DNA of 64,000 bases from Empedobacter sedimenti (lineage in GTDB: Bacteria > Bacteroidota > Bacteroidia > Flavobacteriales > Weeksellaceae), in contig NZ_JASCQG010000010.1 of assembly GCF_030005555.1 (NCBI RefSeq), positions 62,001 through 126,000 of the forward strand, in the 5' to 3' direction. A model generated the notes under the pieces. That model saw only the letters and a program-made list of their open reading frames with translations, searched no databases and had not been told where the DNA came from. The first letter of the stretch is position 1; every line of letters starts with the position of its first letter. A program made the position numbers and the translations under genes. Below are positions 51,958 through 61,144 of the stretch, in pieces.

Positions 51958-53169
51958 ATGATTAAAATTAATAAATCTTTAACATTTTTAGTAATTTTAA
52001 GCGTTTATTTAACTTCGAGTATAAAAGTAGAAGCACAAACTAAATTTGCAAGTGCAACTGTTGCTTTTTACAATGTTGAAAATACTTTTGACACAATAAA
52101 ATCTGTTGGTTATATAGACGGAACTTTAAACTATAATGACCCAAACTATCATATTCAGATTGCTGAAGCTGATATTCCCAAATATCAAACAGAAGAGTTT
52201 AAACAAGCTTACACGTATGAAAATATTAGTGGAAAGAAAATCATCAGACCATTAATCTTACAAGAAGAATTTTTGCCTAATGGTAAAAAAAGTTGGAATA
52301 CAGAGAAATATTTCCAGAAAGTGAATAATATTTCAAAAGTTATTAGCGAATTAGGCGCTGATGTAACAGGCTCTGCTCCTGTAATAGTTGGTCTTTGTGA
52401 AATTGAATCTAAAGAAGTTATTGAAGATTTTGCCAACTCATCTTTCCTTAAAAAATACAATTATGGTGTAGTACATTTTAATTCATTTGATGCACGTGGA
52501 GTAGATACTGGCTTGATGTATCAAAAATCTCGCTTCAAAGTTTTAGACGCAAAACCTCATCCAATTTATATATATGATGCAGATGGTAGCAGAAAATATA
52601 CACGTGATATTTTGCAAGTAACAGGATTATTGGACGGAGAAGAAATCACTTTTTTGGTCAATCACTGGCCATCTCGTAGTGGAGGCGAAAAAGTTTCGAT
52701 GCCATCTCGCATGGAAGCTGCTAAAGTTATGAAAGGAATTTTTGACGAATTGAAATCAAAAAATCCAAATGCTAAAGTAATTGCGATGGGAGATTTTAAT
52801 GATGATCCAACGTCTCCAAGTATCAAAAACACTTTTGATCCAGCTGGTGAATCTTCAACTGTAAAAGAAAACGGATATTACGATCCGATGTTACCATTAT
52901 TCAAAAAAGGTGTCGGAACATTATCTTATCGTGACGCTTGGAATTTGTTTGACCAATTTATTGCAACAAGCTCACTAACAACTGCAAAAAAAGATTACTC
53001 AAGTTATAAAATTTATAAAACAGAAGTGTACAATAAAGATTACCTAAAAGCTACAGAAGGCGCGTACAAAGGCTCACCTAATCGTATGTGGAGCGGTGAC
53101 ACGTATCGTGCAAATGGATATTCTGACCACTTTCCTGTTTATACAATCCTATTAAAAGAAATAAAATGA
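51958..53169 (+). CDS. Secreted endonuclease/exonuclease/phosphatase-family protein
   Basis: The 403-residue protein has a signal peptide (cleavage near SIKVEAQ) and a complete EEP fold. Motifs: VAFYNVENTFD (Asn/Glu metal site) near residue 35, LCEIESKEVIEDF near 150, HFNSFDARGVDTGLMY, FLVNHWPSRSGGEKVSM near 239 (catalytic His), IAMGDFNDDPTSPSI near 280 (Asp/Asn) and GYSDHFPVY at the end (Asp-His pair). It therefore should be a periplasmic or outer-surface metal-dependent nuclease or phosphodiesterase. The divergent TonB receptor-DUF5689 operon next door supports nucleic-acid or phosphate use. It overlaps trpA by 4 nt. Confidence 0.92.
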   Translation: MIKINKSLTFLVILSVYLTSSIKVEAQTKFASATVAFYNVENTFDTIKSVGYIDGTLNYNDPNYHIQIAEADIPKYQTEEFKQAYTYENISGKKIIRPLILQEEFLPNGKKSWNTEKYFQKVNNISKVISELGADVTGSAPVIVGLCEIESKEVIEDFANSSFLKKYNYGVVHFNSFDARGVDTGLMYQKSRFKVLDAKPHPIYIYDADGSRKYTRDILQVTGLLDGEEITFLVNHWPSRSGGEKVSMPSRMEAAKVMKGIFDELKSKNPNAKVIAMGDFNDDPTSPSIKNTFDPAGESSTVKENGYYDPMLPLFKKGVGTLSYRDAWNLFDQFIATSSLTTAKKDYSSYKIYKTEVYNKDYLKATEGAYKGSPNRMWSGDTYRANGYSDHFPVYTILLKEIK

Positions 53170-53933
53170 ACAAATTAGATCAATTATTCGATCAAAAAAG
53201 CAACAATCTTATCACAATATATACCACTGCTGGATACCCAAATTTAAATGACACACCAACAGTTATAAAAGAATTGGACATTAACAAAGTTGACATCATC
53301 GAAGTTGGAATTCCTTATTCTGATCCTTTAGCTGATGGACCAACGATACAAGCTACAAGCGAAAAAGCTTTGGCAAACGGCATGACGATAGCTATTTTAT
53401 TTGATCAACTAAAATCTGTTCAAAGCGAAATTTCAGCTCCAATTGTTTTGATGGGATATTACAACCAAGTGATGACTTTTGGATTAGAGAAATTCTTACA
53501 AAATTGTCAAGAAAGTGGTGTTTCTGGTTTAATTTTACCTGATATGCCTTACGAAATTTACTTGGCGCAACACAAAGATTTATTTGAGAAATATGATCAA
53601 AAAGTGACTTTTTTGATAACTCCTTTAACAACTGAAAAACGCATCAAAGAAATAAATGATGCAACATCTGGTTTTGTTTACATTGTATCGAGTTCTGCAA
53701 CAACCGGATCAACAAAATCTAACTACAACGAAGATTTTTTATCTAAAGTAAAAAATTTAGGCCTAACAAAACCTCATCAAATAGGTTTTGGAATATCAAC
53801 CAAAGAAGATGTTGAAAAAGCATGGAGTTTTGCGAATGGAGCAATTATAGGAAGTGCTTTTTTAAGAGTTTTAGATAAAGTTGAAAATAACCTATCTGAA
53901 TCAATCAAAGATTATATCAATTCTTTAAAATAA
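53166..53933 (+). CDS. trpA: Tryptophan synthase alpha chain
   Basis: TrpA cleaves indole-3-glycerol phosphate to indole and glyceraldehyde 3-phosphate for TrpB. The 255-residue TIM barrel has DIIEVGIPYSDPLADGPTIQ near residue 40 (catalytic Glu and Asp), PIVLMGYYNQVMTFG near residue 97, SGLILPDMPYE near 121, FVYIVSSSATTGST near 171 and IGFGISTKEDVEKAWSFANGAIIGSAFLRV near 208. No trpB or other trp gene lies nearby; instead it is translationally coupled (ATGA) to the secreted endonuclease gene, which is unusual. It ends at a bidirectional terminator. Confidence 0.95.
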   Translation: MNKLDQLFDQKSNNLITIYTTAGYPNLNDTPTVIKELDINKVDIIEVGIPYSDPLADGPTIQATSEKALANGMTIAILFDQLKSVQSEISAPIVLMGYYNQVMTFGLEKFLQNCQESGVSGLILPDMPYEIYLAQHKDLFEKYDQKVTFLITPLTTEKRIKEINDATSGFVYIVSSSATTGSTKSNYNEDFLSKVKNLGLTKPHQIGFGISTKEDVEKAWSFANGAIIGSAFLRVLDKVENNLSESIKDYINSLK

Positions 53934-53940
53934 GAACATA

Positions 53941-53972
53941 AAAAAATGCCTTCATTTACGAAGGCATTTTTT
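53941..53972. terminator. Bidirectional terminator between trpA and tyrS
   Basis: AAAAAATGCCTTC (53941-53953) pairs with GAAGGCATTTTTT (53960-53972) around a six-base loop; A and T runs on either side serve both convergent genes. Confidence 0.9.
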
Positions 53973-53987
53973 ATGCTATATTTTGGA

Positions 53988-55283
53988 TTATTCTACAATT
54001 AAGATAAAATAATTCTTTTTCCCTTTTTGTAATAAAACATATTTATCAGCAATTAAATTTTCTGCTGTTAAAACAAAATCTTCACCAATTTTTTCTTTGT
54101 TTACAGAAATAGAATTCGCTTTCAATTCGCGACGTGCTTCCGAATTTGATTTTAAGAATCCTGTTTTATCTGCTAAAGATGAAACAATATCTAAACCAGC
54201 TTCAATATCTGCTTTTGCAACTGTAGCTTGTGGCACACCTTCAAAAACTGATAAGAAGGTATCTCCGTCTAATTCTTTTAAATCTTCTGAGGTTGATTTT
54301 CCGAATAATACTTGAGATGCTTTTTCTGCTTTACGTAATTCATCAACACCATGAACTAAAATTGTAATCTCAGTTGCTAATTTGCGTTGTAATTCTCGTA
54401 AATGTGGCTCTTGACGGTGACGCTCGATTAAATCATCAATCGCTTCTTTTTCTAAGAATGTATAAATTTTGATGTAACGTTCTGCATCCGCATCCGCTTG
54501 ATTTAACCAAAATTGATAAAATTTATAAGAAGAAGTACGGTTTTTATCTAACCAAATATTTTCGCCACCTTCTGATTTTCCAAATTTAGTTCCGTCAGCC
54601 TTAGTCGTTAATGGGCAAGTAAAAGCAAAAGCTTCTCCTTGTACTGTACGACGAATTAATTCTGTTCCTGTTGTGATATTTCCCCATTGATCAGAACCTC
54701 CCATTTGCAATTTTGCACCTAATTCTTTGTACAAATGCAAGTAATCGTATCCTTGAATCAATTGATATGTAAATTCTGTGAAAGACATTCCGACATTTGA
54801 TTCAGAAGAAAGTCTTGATTTTACAGAATCTTTCGCCATCATATAATTTACTGTAATGTGTTTTCCGACATTACGCGCAAAATCGATGAATGAAAAATCT
54901 TTCATCCAATCATAGTTATTCACCAATAAAGCTGAATTACCATTGTTTGTATCAAAATCTAAGAAACGAGCTAATTGCGCTTTAATACCAGCAACATATT
55001 TGTTTAATGTTTCTTCGTCTAACAAACTTCTCTCAGCTGCTTTACCGGTTGGATCTCCGATAAAACCTGTTGCTCCACCAACTAAAGCGATTGGACGATG
55101 TCCGTGACGTTGTAAATGAACCAATAAGAATATAGGAACTAAACTTCCTACGTGAAGAGAATCTGCTGTAGGATCGAAACCTACATAACCAGAAGTCATT
55201 TCTTTATTTAGTTGTTCTTCTGTTCCTGGCATAATATTGTGAACCAGTCCTCTCCAAGTCAATTCTTCAATTAATGGATTCAT
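53988..55283 (-). CDS. tyrS: Tyrosyl-tRNA synthetase
   Basis: The 431-residue class I synthetase begins [25 protein letters not shown] at 55283. It has the HIGH-equivalent [16 protein letters not shown] near residue 39, [18 protein letters not shown] near residue 170, [18 protein letters not shown] near residue 193 and the KMSKS-equivalent [15 protein letters not shown] near 230. The C-terminal S4 RNA-binding domain is [21 protein letters not shown] and beyond. An upstream in-frame ATG would add 31 residues across the -7 box and is rejected. Standard stand-alone gene. Confidence 0.97.
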   Translation of the reverse strand: MNPLIEELTWRGLVHNIMPGTEEQLNKEMTSGYVGFDPTADSLHVGSLVPIFLLVHLQRHGHRPIALVGGATGFIGDPTGKAAERSLLDEETLNKYVAGIKAQLARFLDFDTNNGNSALLVNNYDWMKDFSFIDFARNVGKHITVNYMMAKDSVKSRLSSESNVGMSFTEFTYQLIQGYDYLHLYKELGAKLQMGGSDQWGNITTGTELIRRTVQGEAFAFTCPLTTKADGTKFGKSEGGENIWLDKNRTSSYKFYQFWLNQADADAERYIKIYTFLEKEAIDDLIERHRQEPHLRELQRKLATEITILVHGVDELRKAEKASQVLFGKSTSEDLKELDGDTFLSVFEGVPQATVAKADIEAGLDIVSSLADKTGFLKSNSEARRELKANSISVNKEKIGEDFVLTAENLIADKYVLLQKGKKNYFILIVE

Positions 55284-55324
55284 AGTATTTAAAATATATT
55301 TTTTTATCAAATTTTTACGAGTTG

Positions 55325-55332
55325 CAAAGTTA
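55325..55332 (-). promoter_or_regulatory. Putative -7 box for tyrS
   Basis: TAACTTTG on the minus strand matches TAnnTTTG, 41 nt before the start codon chosen for tyrS. Confidence 0.5.
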
Positions 55333-55364
55333 TGATTTTTAGATTGATAATAATAGTGTTTAAA

Positions 55365-55403
55365 ATAAAAAGTCAAGGTTTTCCTTAAGGAAAACCTTGA
55401 CTT
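55365..55403 (-). terminator. Terminator of susCD pair 2 (34-bp perfect palindrome)
   Basis: 55370-55386 is exactly complementary to 55387-55403 (AAGTCAAGGTTTTCCTT and its complement). The bases at 55361-55370 read as U-rich on the minus strand, so it terminates the susCD transcript. Confidence 0.87.
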
Positions 55404-55442
55404 GGCTATATAATTATATGAGGATAAAATTATATTAAAATG

Positions 55443-56927
55443 TTATGAAGGGTTTTGTTTAATCAATGGATTAGAGTTAATCTCTGCCTGTGGAATAACC
55501 CATTGCCATCTTAAATCAGAAGCTTCAATAGTGTAAACATTGTTAATCACAGTTGTATTGTGATTAGCTCCTGTACGATCTAATTTCTGACCTAAACGTT
55601 TTAAATCAAAAAATCTAAATCCTTCACCCCATAATTCTAAACGTCTGTTTAACAAAATCTGTTGATAATATGCATCTCCAGTTGTTGTAAAGTTAGTGAA
55701 TGATGTATCTCTCGCTTTAACTAAAGTTGTTAATACTGTTTTAGAATTTGCTTCTTGTCCTAGTTTATACAAAGCTTCTGCCTCAATTAAATACATCTCA
55801 GCAACTCTCATAAATGGTACATCCCCTAAAGAAGAAGACGTGCTTTCAGATAAAAACTTCTGAGAAGTATATGGAAATAATGAGTAACTAGAAGGAAGTC
55901 CTAAAGCAGTGTGTTTTCCAGTTGGATCAACAACTTGTACACGTACATCTGTTGATGGAAAAGCATTATACAATTTAGTATTCATTACTTTCGGAGCAGT
56001 TCTAATCTGTGTAGAGTTATAGTTTCTTGACATATAAGCATGGAAGTTTCCAAAATAATCTGTCTGATCAGAAATAATCTTAACACCCCACATCCATTCA
56101 GGATTAGAGTAATCATTAAATCCAGCTTTATATTGTGCTTGAGACATTAAAGTTAAAGTTCCTCTTGCTTCTTTCGCAAATTGTGCTGCTTTAGCATAGT
56201 CTTGTTGAACTAAAGCTACACGCGCTTTAATTCCTTTTACATTTGCTAAAGAGAAATGCGATTTATTTGCTGCTGTTTTACCTGTTAATAAAGCTTCAGC
56301 TTTATTAAGGTTAGCCCAAATCTCTTCATATGTTTTTGCTACTGTTGCTCTCTCTTTTGGAGTTACTTCAGTTGGGTCATCTCTTAAAACAATACCATCA
56401 TTTGCGTTAGCATCACCTGCAACATATCTTTTTCCGTAAGTTTGAACTATTTGGAAATATGCAAATGCTTTATACGCATACGCTTCACCAATCGCTTTAT
56501 CTCTAAGTACAGGATCTCCTGTTGCTGCTGGTCCGTATGTAATGATATTGTTTGCATTTTTTACCATAGCATACCAAAATGTCCAAGGATAAGATGCAGT
56601 ACCTGCGTTAGTATTTACTTGAGTAATCCATCTAATTTCATCTCTAAACCACCCATTACCAACAGAAGGAAAAACAACATCTTCTCCCATTACATCAGAA
56701 ATAATTAATTGAGCTGTGTAACCATTGTTACCCTGAGATGAATTTTGTCTAACATACATATTTCTATGCATCCCGTTAACTGCAGCCATTAAATTGTCGG
56801 CAGTTGAATAAATTGTTTTATCTCCTACTGAAGATGTAGGTGTTGTATCTAAGAAATCATCATTACATGAAGTAAAGAACAAAGATGATACAACTAAAGC
56901 TGATATTAATATTTTAAATTTTTTCAT
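55443..56927 (-). CDS. SusD/RagB family outer-membrane lipoprotein (pair 2)
   Basis: The 494-residue lipoprotein (lipobox FTSC, Cys near residue 21) carries NDDFLDTTPTSSVGD, the SusD/RagB N-terminus. The middle TPR-like region includes KAIGEAYAYKAFAYFQIVQTYGKRYV, the C-terminal part VPFMRVAEMYLIEAEALYKLG and LLNRRLELWGEGFRFFDLKRLGQKLDR, and the closing RWQWVIPQAEINSNP, all family markers. It pairs with the SusC gene 18 bp upstream in transcription order. Confidence 0.96.
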   Translation of the reverse strand: MKKFKILISALVVSSLFFTSCNDDFLDTTPTSSVGDKTIYSTADNLMAAVNGMHRNMYVRQNSSQGNNGYTAQLIISDVMGEDVVFPSVGNGWFRDEIRWITQVNTNAGTASYPWTFWYAMVKNANNIITYGPAATGDPVLRDKAIGEAYAYKAFAYFQIVQTYGKRYVAGDANANDGIVLRDDPTEVTPKERATVAKTYEEIWANLNKAEALLTGKTAANKSHFSLANVKGIKARVALVQQDYAKAAQFAKEARGTLTLMSQAQYKAGFNDYSNPEWMWGVKIISDQTDYFGNFHAYMSRNYNSTQIRTAPKVMNTKLYNAFPSTDVRVQVVDPTGKHTALGLPSSYSLFPYTSQKFLSESTSSSLGDVPFMRVAEMYLIEAEALYKLGQEANSKTVLTTLVKARDTSFTNFTTTGDAYYQQILLNRRLELWGEGFRFFDLKRLGQKLDRTGANHNTTVINNVYTIEASDLRWQWVIPQAEINSNPLIKQNPS

Positions 56928-56945
56928 TTTTTTTAAAAATTTCGA

Positions 56946-59900
56946 TTAGAATGATACATTAACCCCTAAACTAACAGTTCTTGATGGTGTATAACGGTAT
57001 GTTGTTGTACCAGAGAAAGATTGAGACGGCTCTAAACCTTTCTTAGCAGTCCAAGCATATAAATTCTCTCCTGCAACATAAACTCTAAAGTTTCTTAACC
57101 CTACTGTATCTAACAATTTTTTATCAAAATTATAGCCTATTTGAGCTGATTTAATACTTAAATAGTCTGATTTTACTAAAAATCTTGAAGATTGTGCACC
57201 AACACTAGTGTAATTACTTGTACTTAAAATCGGAACATTTGTAATATCTCCAGCTTTTTTCCAAGCTCCTAACATATCAACATGTTGTGATTGCCCCTGA
57301 GCATATCCATTCATTAAAGAAGCATAGTTTGAGTCATATGTTTTTCCACCTAACTGATAGTTTAACATTACATTCAAATCAAAATTTCCGTACTTGAATG
57401 TATTTGATATACTACCAAATACATCTGGAATAGATGACCCTGAATATGCATATAATGCATTATTATGGTTAGTTGTCATTAATACTCCATTAACTGTTCT
57501 TGAATTACCGTCACTTCCTTTTGTTGGATCTTGAATAAATAATCCAGCTCCATCAGCAGGATCTACACCGTACCATTGGCGTAACCAAAAATCATATAAA
57601 GATCTTCCTTCTGCAATTCTTTTAGTTCCACTAATAATTGCGTCATCTTTACCTTTTGGCATTTTGATCATTTCATTCTTATTAGATGCAGCAACAAGTC
57701 CTAAATCCCAAGAGAATTTATCATTACGAACTATACCAATATTTAACGAAAGTTCTAATCCATTGTTACGCATTTTACCAATATTCCTGTAAATAGAGTT
57801 ACCTGGTACACCTGCAGAGTTTGGCACTGGCTCAGCAAAAATCATATCAGAAATATCTTGAAGATAATATTCTATCGAACCAGAAATTCTTCTTTTCAAT
57901 AATGAGAAGTCAACTCCTATATCAAATGAATTTTTAGACTCCCAAGTTAAATTAGGGTTACCTACTTGACCTAAATATACTCCTGACTCACCTCCATTAT
58001 TGTATCCTAAAGAGTATAAATCTAAATCTACTTGATATCCAGGTTCAGCACCAATACCTCCATCATTACCAACTTGACCATAAGACCCTCTTAACTTCAA
58101 CTCATTAACAAATTGAGAATTAGCTAAGAAAGCTTCTTTATGAATATTCCATCCCGCACCAACTGACCAGAAAGTTCCTTGATAATTTTGATCAGAGAAT
58201 CTCGACGACTTATCAATACGTAAAGAGGCTGATAAAAGATATTTATTTGCAAAATCATAGTTTAAACGTGCAAAATATCCTTCTTTTCTAATAACATAAT
58301 TGTAACCTAAAGAAGATGTTGGTGTTAAGAAGTTCGACATTTCATAAATTCCTGAAACTGTCTCACCAATTTTTCTTAAATATCCGTAATCAACTGTTCT
58401 ATCAAATGATTGATGTCCTAAAATGGCATCAAAGTTATGGCTACCAATAGATTTTTTATAATTTAAGATTTTATCCCAAGTAATACCTGTGTACTTATAT
58501 GTAGTTAAAGTTAAAGCAGCAGTACCTGATGCATCTCCAATTACTTTATTACCATACTCTTTGAAAGAATAATTTCTTACATCATAACTAAGAGAAGTTG
58601 TAAATGTTAAACCTTGAATAATTTTAAACTCTGCAAAAAATCTTGAGTTAATTGCATTCGTATCTTGTTTATTATTATTTAATAAAGTTTCTTGTAATAC
58701 ATTTCGTCCAGCACTTGCAGAAGCCCCTCTACCTCTTGTAGAGTTACCATCGTATACTGGATTTCCTTCTGAATCATAAACACGTTGCCCTTTAGCATCG
58801 TATAAAAATGGCGAATAAATTGGCCCCATTGCGCGAGAAAACCAGAACGGATTGATATAAGAAGATCCTCCACTGTCATCTGCTAAAGTTGATTTAACTA
58901 AAGTTCCAGATAAATTTGTTCCTAACTTTAACCAATCAGTCACTTGAGTATCTATATTAGCTTTTGCTGTATAACGTTCAAAATCAGATTTTATCACATA
59001 CCCTGTTTCTTTAGAATATCCAAAACCAGCGTAGTAACTTGTGTTATCTGAAGCTCCTGAATAATCAACATCATATTTCTGGAAAGTACCAACTCTCTTA
59101 ATATAATCTTGCCAATTAAAGTCATTGTACAACATTGGAGAATTTGTTAATACTCCATCAACAACAACTTTATCATTTGCAACACCATAGATATTATTCT
59201 TTAAATTATCTTTAATCAAAGCTCCAGATGCATAAGCATTTGCTTGAGCTAAAGTTGCATTTGCTGTTGTAGCTAAATAACCATTGCGCATTGCTTCCCA
59301 AGCTGTAACGTAATAATCTCCAGCACCAATTCTTGAGTACTCAGGAATTGCTCTCGTAACTACCCCTGTATTAGAAGAAAATCTAAAAGCTGGTTTCCCT
59401 TTTTTTCCTTTCTTAGAAGTAATCATTACAACTCCATTCGATGCAGAAGAGCCATATAATGATGTAGAAGCAGCATCTTTTAATACTGTTAACGACTCAA
59501 TATCATTAGGATTCAAATCTTGTAAACTACCTGTAAAAACAGCACCATCAACAACATATAAAGGTGTTGAAGACAATGAATAAGAACTTACTCCACGAAT
59601 TTGAACGCTTAATCCAGATCCTGGTTGTCCAGATCCTGTAGAAACTTGAACTCCAGATACAGTTCCATCTAATACTTTAGCAACATTCGATATAGGTCTA
59701 TTTTCTATATCTTCTGCTTTAATTGTACCAACTGCACCTACTACTGTTTCTTTCTTTTGTACACCAAAAGCAGTTACAACTGTTTCTCCTAAGTCAACAA
59801 TTTCGGATTTATCTGGTTTTAAAACACCTAAATCATTTTTAGAAACGATATATTCCTTTCCATCAATAATTAATGTATCACCAATTTTAGCATCAATATC

Positions 59901-60074
59901 AAAGTTACCATTCTCATCTGTATAAGCAACCTTACTCGTTCCTTTTACAGTAACCTCAGCATCTGCACTAGCAAATCCGTTCACGTCATTTACTGTTCCT
60001 TTTACTTGACCAAAAGCAATTGCGCTAAGACCAAGAAAAGCTAACAAGCTTAAAGAAGTTAATTTTTTTCTCAT
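56946..60074 (-). CDS. SusC/RagA family TonB-linked outer-membrane protein (pair 2)
   Basis: The 1042-residue protein has a signal peptide (MRKKLTSLSLLAFLGLSAIAFGQ), a regulatory domain (VKGTVNDVNGFASADAEVTVKGTSKVAYTDENGNFDIDAKIGDTLIIDGKEY, residues 24-75), GETVVTAFGVQKK near residue 97 and the plug motif GVQVSTGSGQPGSGLSVQIRGVSSYSLSSTPLYVVDGA, then SLTVLKDAASTSLYGSSASNGVVMITSKKGKKG. The barrel ends SRTVSLGVNVSF. Its first 75 residues parallel those of SusC 1 (44369-47365), pointing to a shared ancestor within this lineage. Substrate unknown; no polysaccharide-degrading enzyme is nearby. Confidence 0.96.
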   Translation of the reverse strand: MRKKLTSLSLLAFLGLSAIAFGQVKGTVNDVNGFASADAEVTVKGTSKVAYTDENGNFDIDAKIGDTLIIDGKEYIVSKNDLGVLKPDKSEIVDLGETVVTAFGVQKKETVVGAVGTIKAEDIENRPISNVAKVLDGTVSGVQVSTGSGQPGSGLSVQIRGVSSYSLSSTPLYVVDGAVFTGSLQDLNPNDIESLTVLKDAASTSLYGSSASNGVVMITSKKGKKGKPAFRFSSNTGVVTRAIPEYSRIGAGDYYVTAWEAMRNGYLATTANATLAQANAYASGALIKDNLKNNIYGVANDKVVVDGVLTNSPMLYNDFNWQDYIKRVGTFQKYDVDYSGASDNTSYYAGFGYSKETGYVIKSDFERYTAKANIDTQVTDWLKLGTNLSGTLVKSTLADDSGGSSYINPFWFSRAMGPIYSPFLYDAKGQRVYDSEGNPVYDGNSTRGRGASASAGRNVLQETLLNNNKQDTNAINSRFFAEFKIIQGLTFTTSLSYDVRNYSFKEYGNKVIGDASGTAALTLTTYKYTGITWDKILNYKKSIGSHNFDAILGHQSFDRTVDYGYLRKIGETVSGIYEMSNFLTPTSSLGYNYVIRKEGYFARLNYDFANKYLLSASLRIDKSSRFSDQNYQGTFWSVGAGWNIHKEAFLANSQFVNELKLRGSYGQVGNDGGIGAEPGYQVDLDLYSLGYNNGGESGVYLGQVGNPNLTWESKNSFDIGVDFSLLKRRISGSIEYYLQDISDMIFAEPVPNSAGVPGNSIYRNIGKMRNNGLELSLNIGIVRNDKFSWDLGLVAASNKNEMIKMPKGKDDAIISGTKRIAEGRSLYDFWLRQWYGVDPADGAGLFIQDPTKGSDGNSRTVNGVLMTTNHNNALYAYSGSSIPDVFGSISNTFKYGNFDLNVMLNYQLGGKTYDSNYASLMNGYAQGQSQHVDMLGAWKKAGDITNVPILSTSNYTSVGAQSSRFLVKSDYLSIKSAQIGYNFDKKLLDTVGLRNFRVYVAGENLYAWTAKKGLEPSQSFSGTTTYRYTPSRTVSLGVNVSF

Positions 60075-60235
60075 TAGTATCTCATTATTTTATAGTGCAA
60101 TGATAATATTAAATTAACACTTTTTCATATTTTTTTTGATAAATTAACATAAAATAGAAAACTCTTCATTTTTTTGGGTTTTTTTTGAAAATTTTTTAAT
60201 ATTTACAAAAAATAATTGATTTTTTTCATCTACCC

Positions 60236-61138
60236 ATGCAAATATTATTCGACAATAAGAAGCTCAAATGGATTAACTTACAGAATCCTACAAAGATTGA
60301 ATTGAATGAAATTGCTTCCCAATATTGTTTTCAAAAACTAACAATAGAGGACAGTTTAGAGCCTGGACATTTGCCAAAATATGAATCAGATGATTCAAAT
60401 ATTTCTTTTTTGCTAATTCGATTCTTTGACAAAGAGCACAGAATGTTAAAAAATACTGTACGCGAATTTAGTCATAAAATCAGTATTTATTTTGGTCCAG
60501 ATTTTATAATAACTGTTCATCAAAAGGAAACAGATATTTTTGAAAAAATTCAACAAAAATATCTTTCAACTCTAGATCCATCAAAAGTAACATGTAAAGG
60601 AATTTTGTATCGTATTATTTCAGAAACCATCAAAACATACGAAGATCCTGCATATCAAATGGATGAAGAAGTTAACCAACTAGAACATTTGATTTTTACA
60701 GACGATTTCAGAAAAATTAAACTTCCTACTTTATATAAAATTAAAAGAGAAGCAACTGCTTGCAAAAAAATACTAGATTATATGTTAGAAGCACTGAAAG
60801 AATATCGTGCAGATAACAAAAAGACAAGTTCTTCCCAGGATTTGTACGAAGAAAACGTAAAAATGTTGCATTTGCATTCGCAAATTGTAGATGATGTACA
60901 AAGTTTATTAACCATTTACCTTTCATTAAATGGACAAAAATCAAACGAAATCATGCAAACACTTACTGTTTTCTCTGCGTTTTTCTTACCCTTAACTTTT
61001 ATCGCTGGAATTTATGGAATGAATTTCGATTTCATGCCCGAGTTAAATTACAAATTAGGCTATCCAATTTGTTTACTTGTCATGTTATTAGTGGTAATTT
61101 TTATTTACTTTTGGTTCAAGAAAAAAAGATATTTATAA
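60236..61138 (+). CDS. corA: CorA family divalent-cation transporter
   Basis: The 300-residue protein has the long helical cytoplasmic funnel (DEEVNQLEHLIFTDDFRKIKLPTLYKIKREATACKKILDYMLEALKEY) and two C-terminal membrane helices, the first ending in the GMNFDFMPEL signature (GMN) that closes the pore entrance: FFLPLTFIAGIYGMNFDF near residue 252. KKKRYL is the basic C-terminus. CorA channels pass magnesium, sometimes cobalt or nickel. Alone in its transcription unit. Confidence 0.95.
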   Translation: MQILFDNKKLKWINLQNPTKIELNEIASQYCFQKLTIEDSLEPGHLPKYESDDSNISFLLIRFFDKEHRMLKNTVREFSHKISIYFGPDFIITVHQKETDIFEKIQQKYLSTLDPSKVTCKGILYRIISETIKTYEDPAYQMDEEVNQLEHLIFTDDFRKIKLPTLYKIKREATACKKILDYMLEALKEYRADNKKTSSSQDLYEENVKMLHLHSQIVDDVQSLLTIYLSLNGQKSNEIMQTLTVFSAFFLPLTFIAGIYGMNFDFMPELNYKLGYPICLLVMLLVVIFIYFWFKKKRYL

Positions 61139-61144
61139 TTCAGT

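Noticed and set aside
55284-55376. Upstream ATG adding 31 residues to tyrS
   Set aside because: The extension has no match to the conserved tyrS start and would run through the -7 box; [12 protein letters not shown] is the normal beginning.
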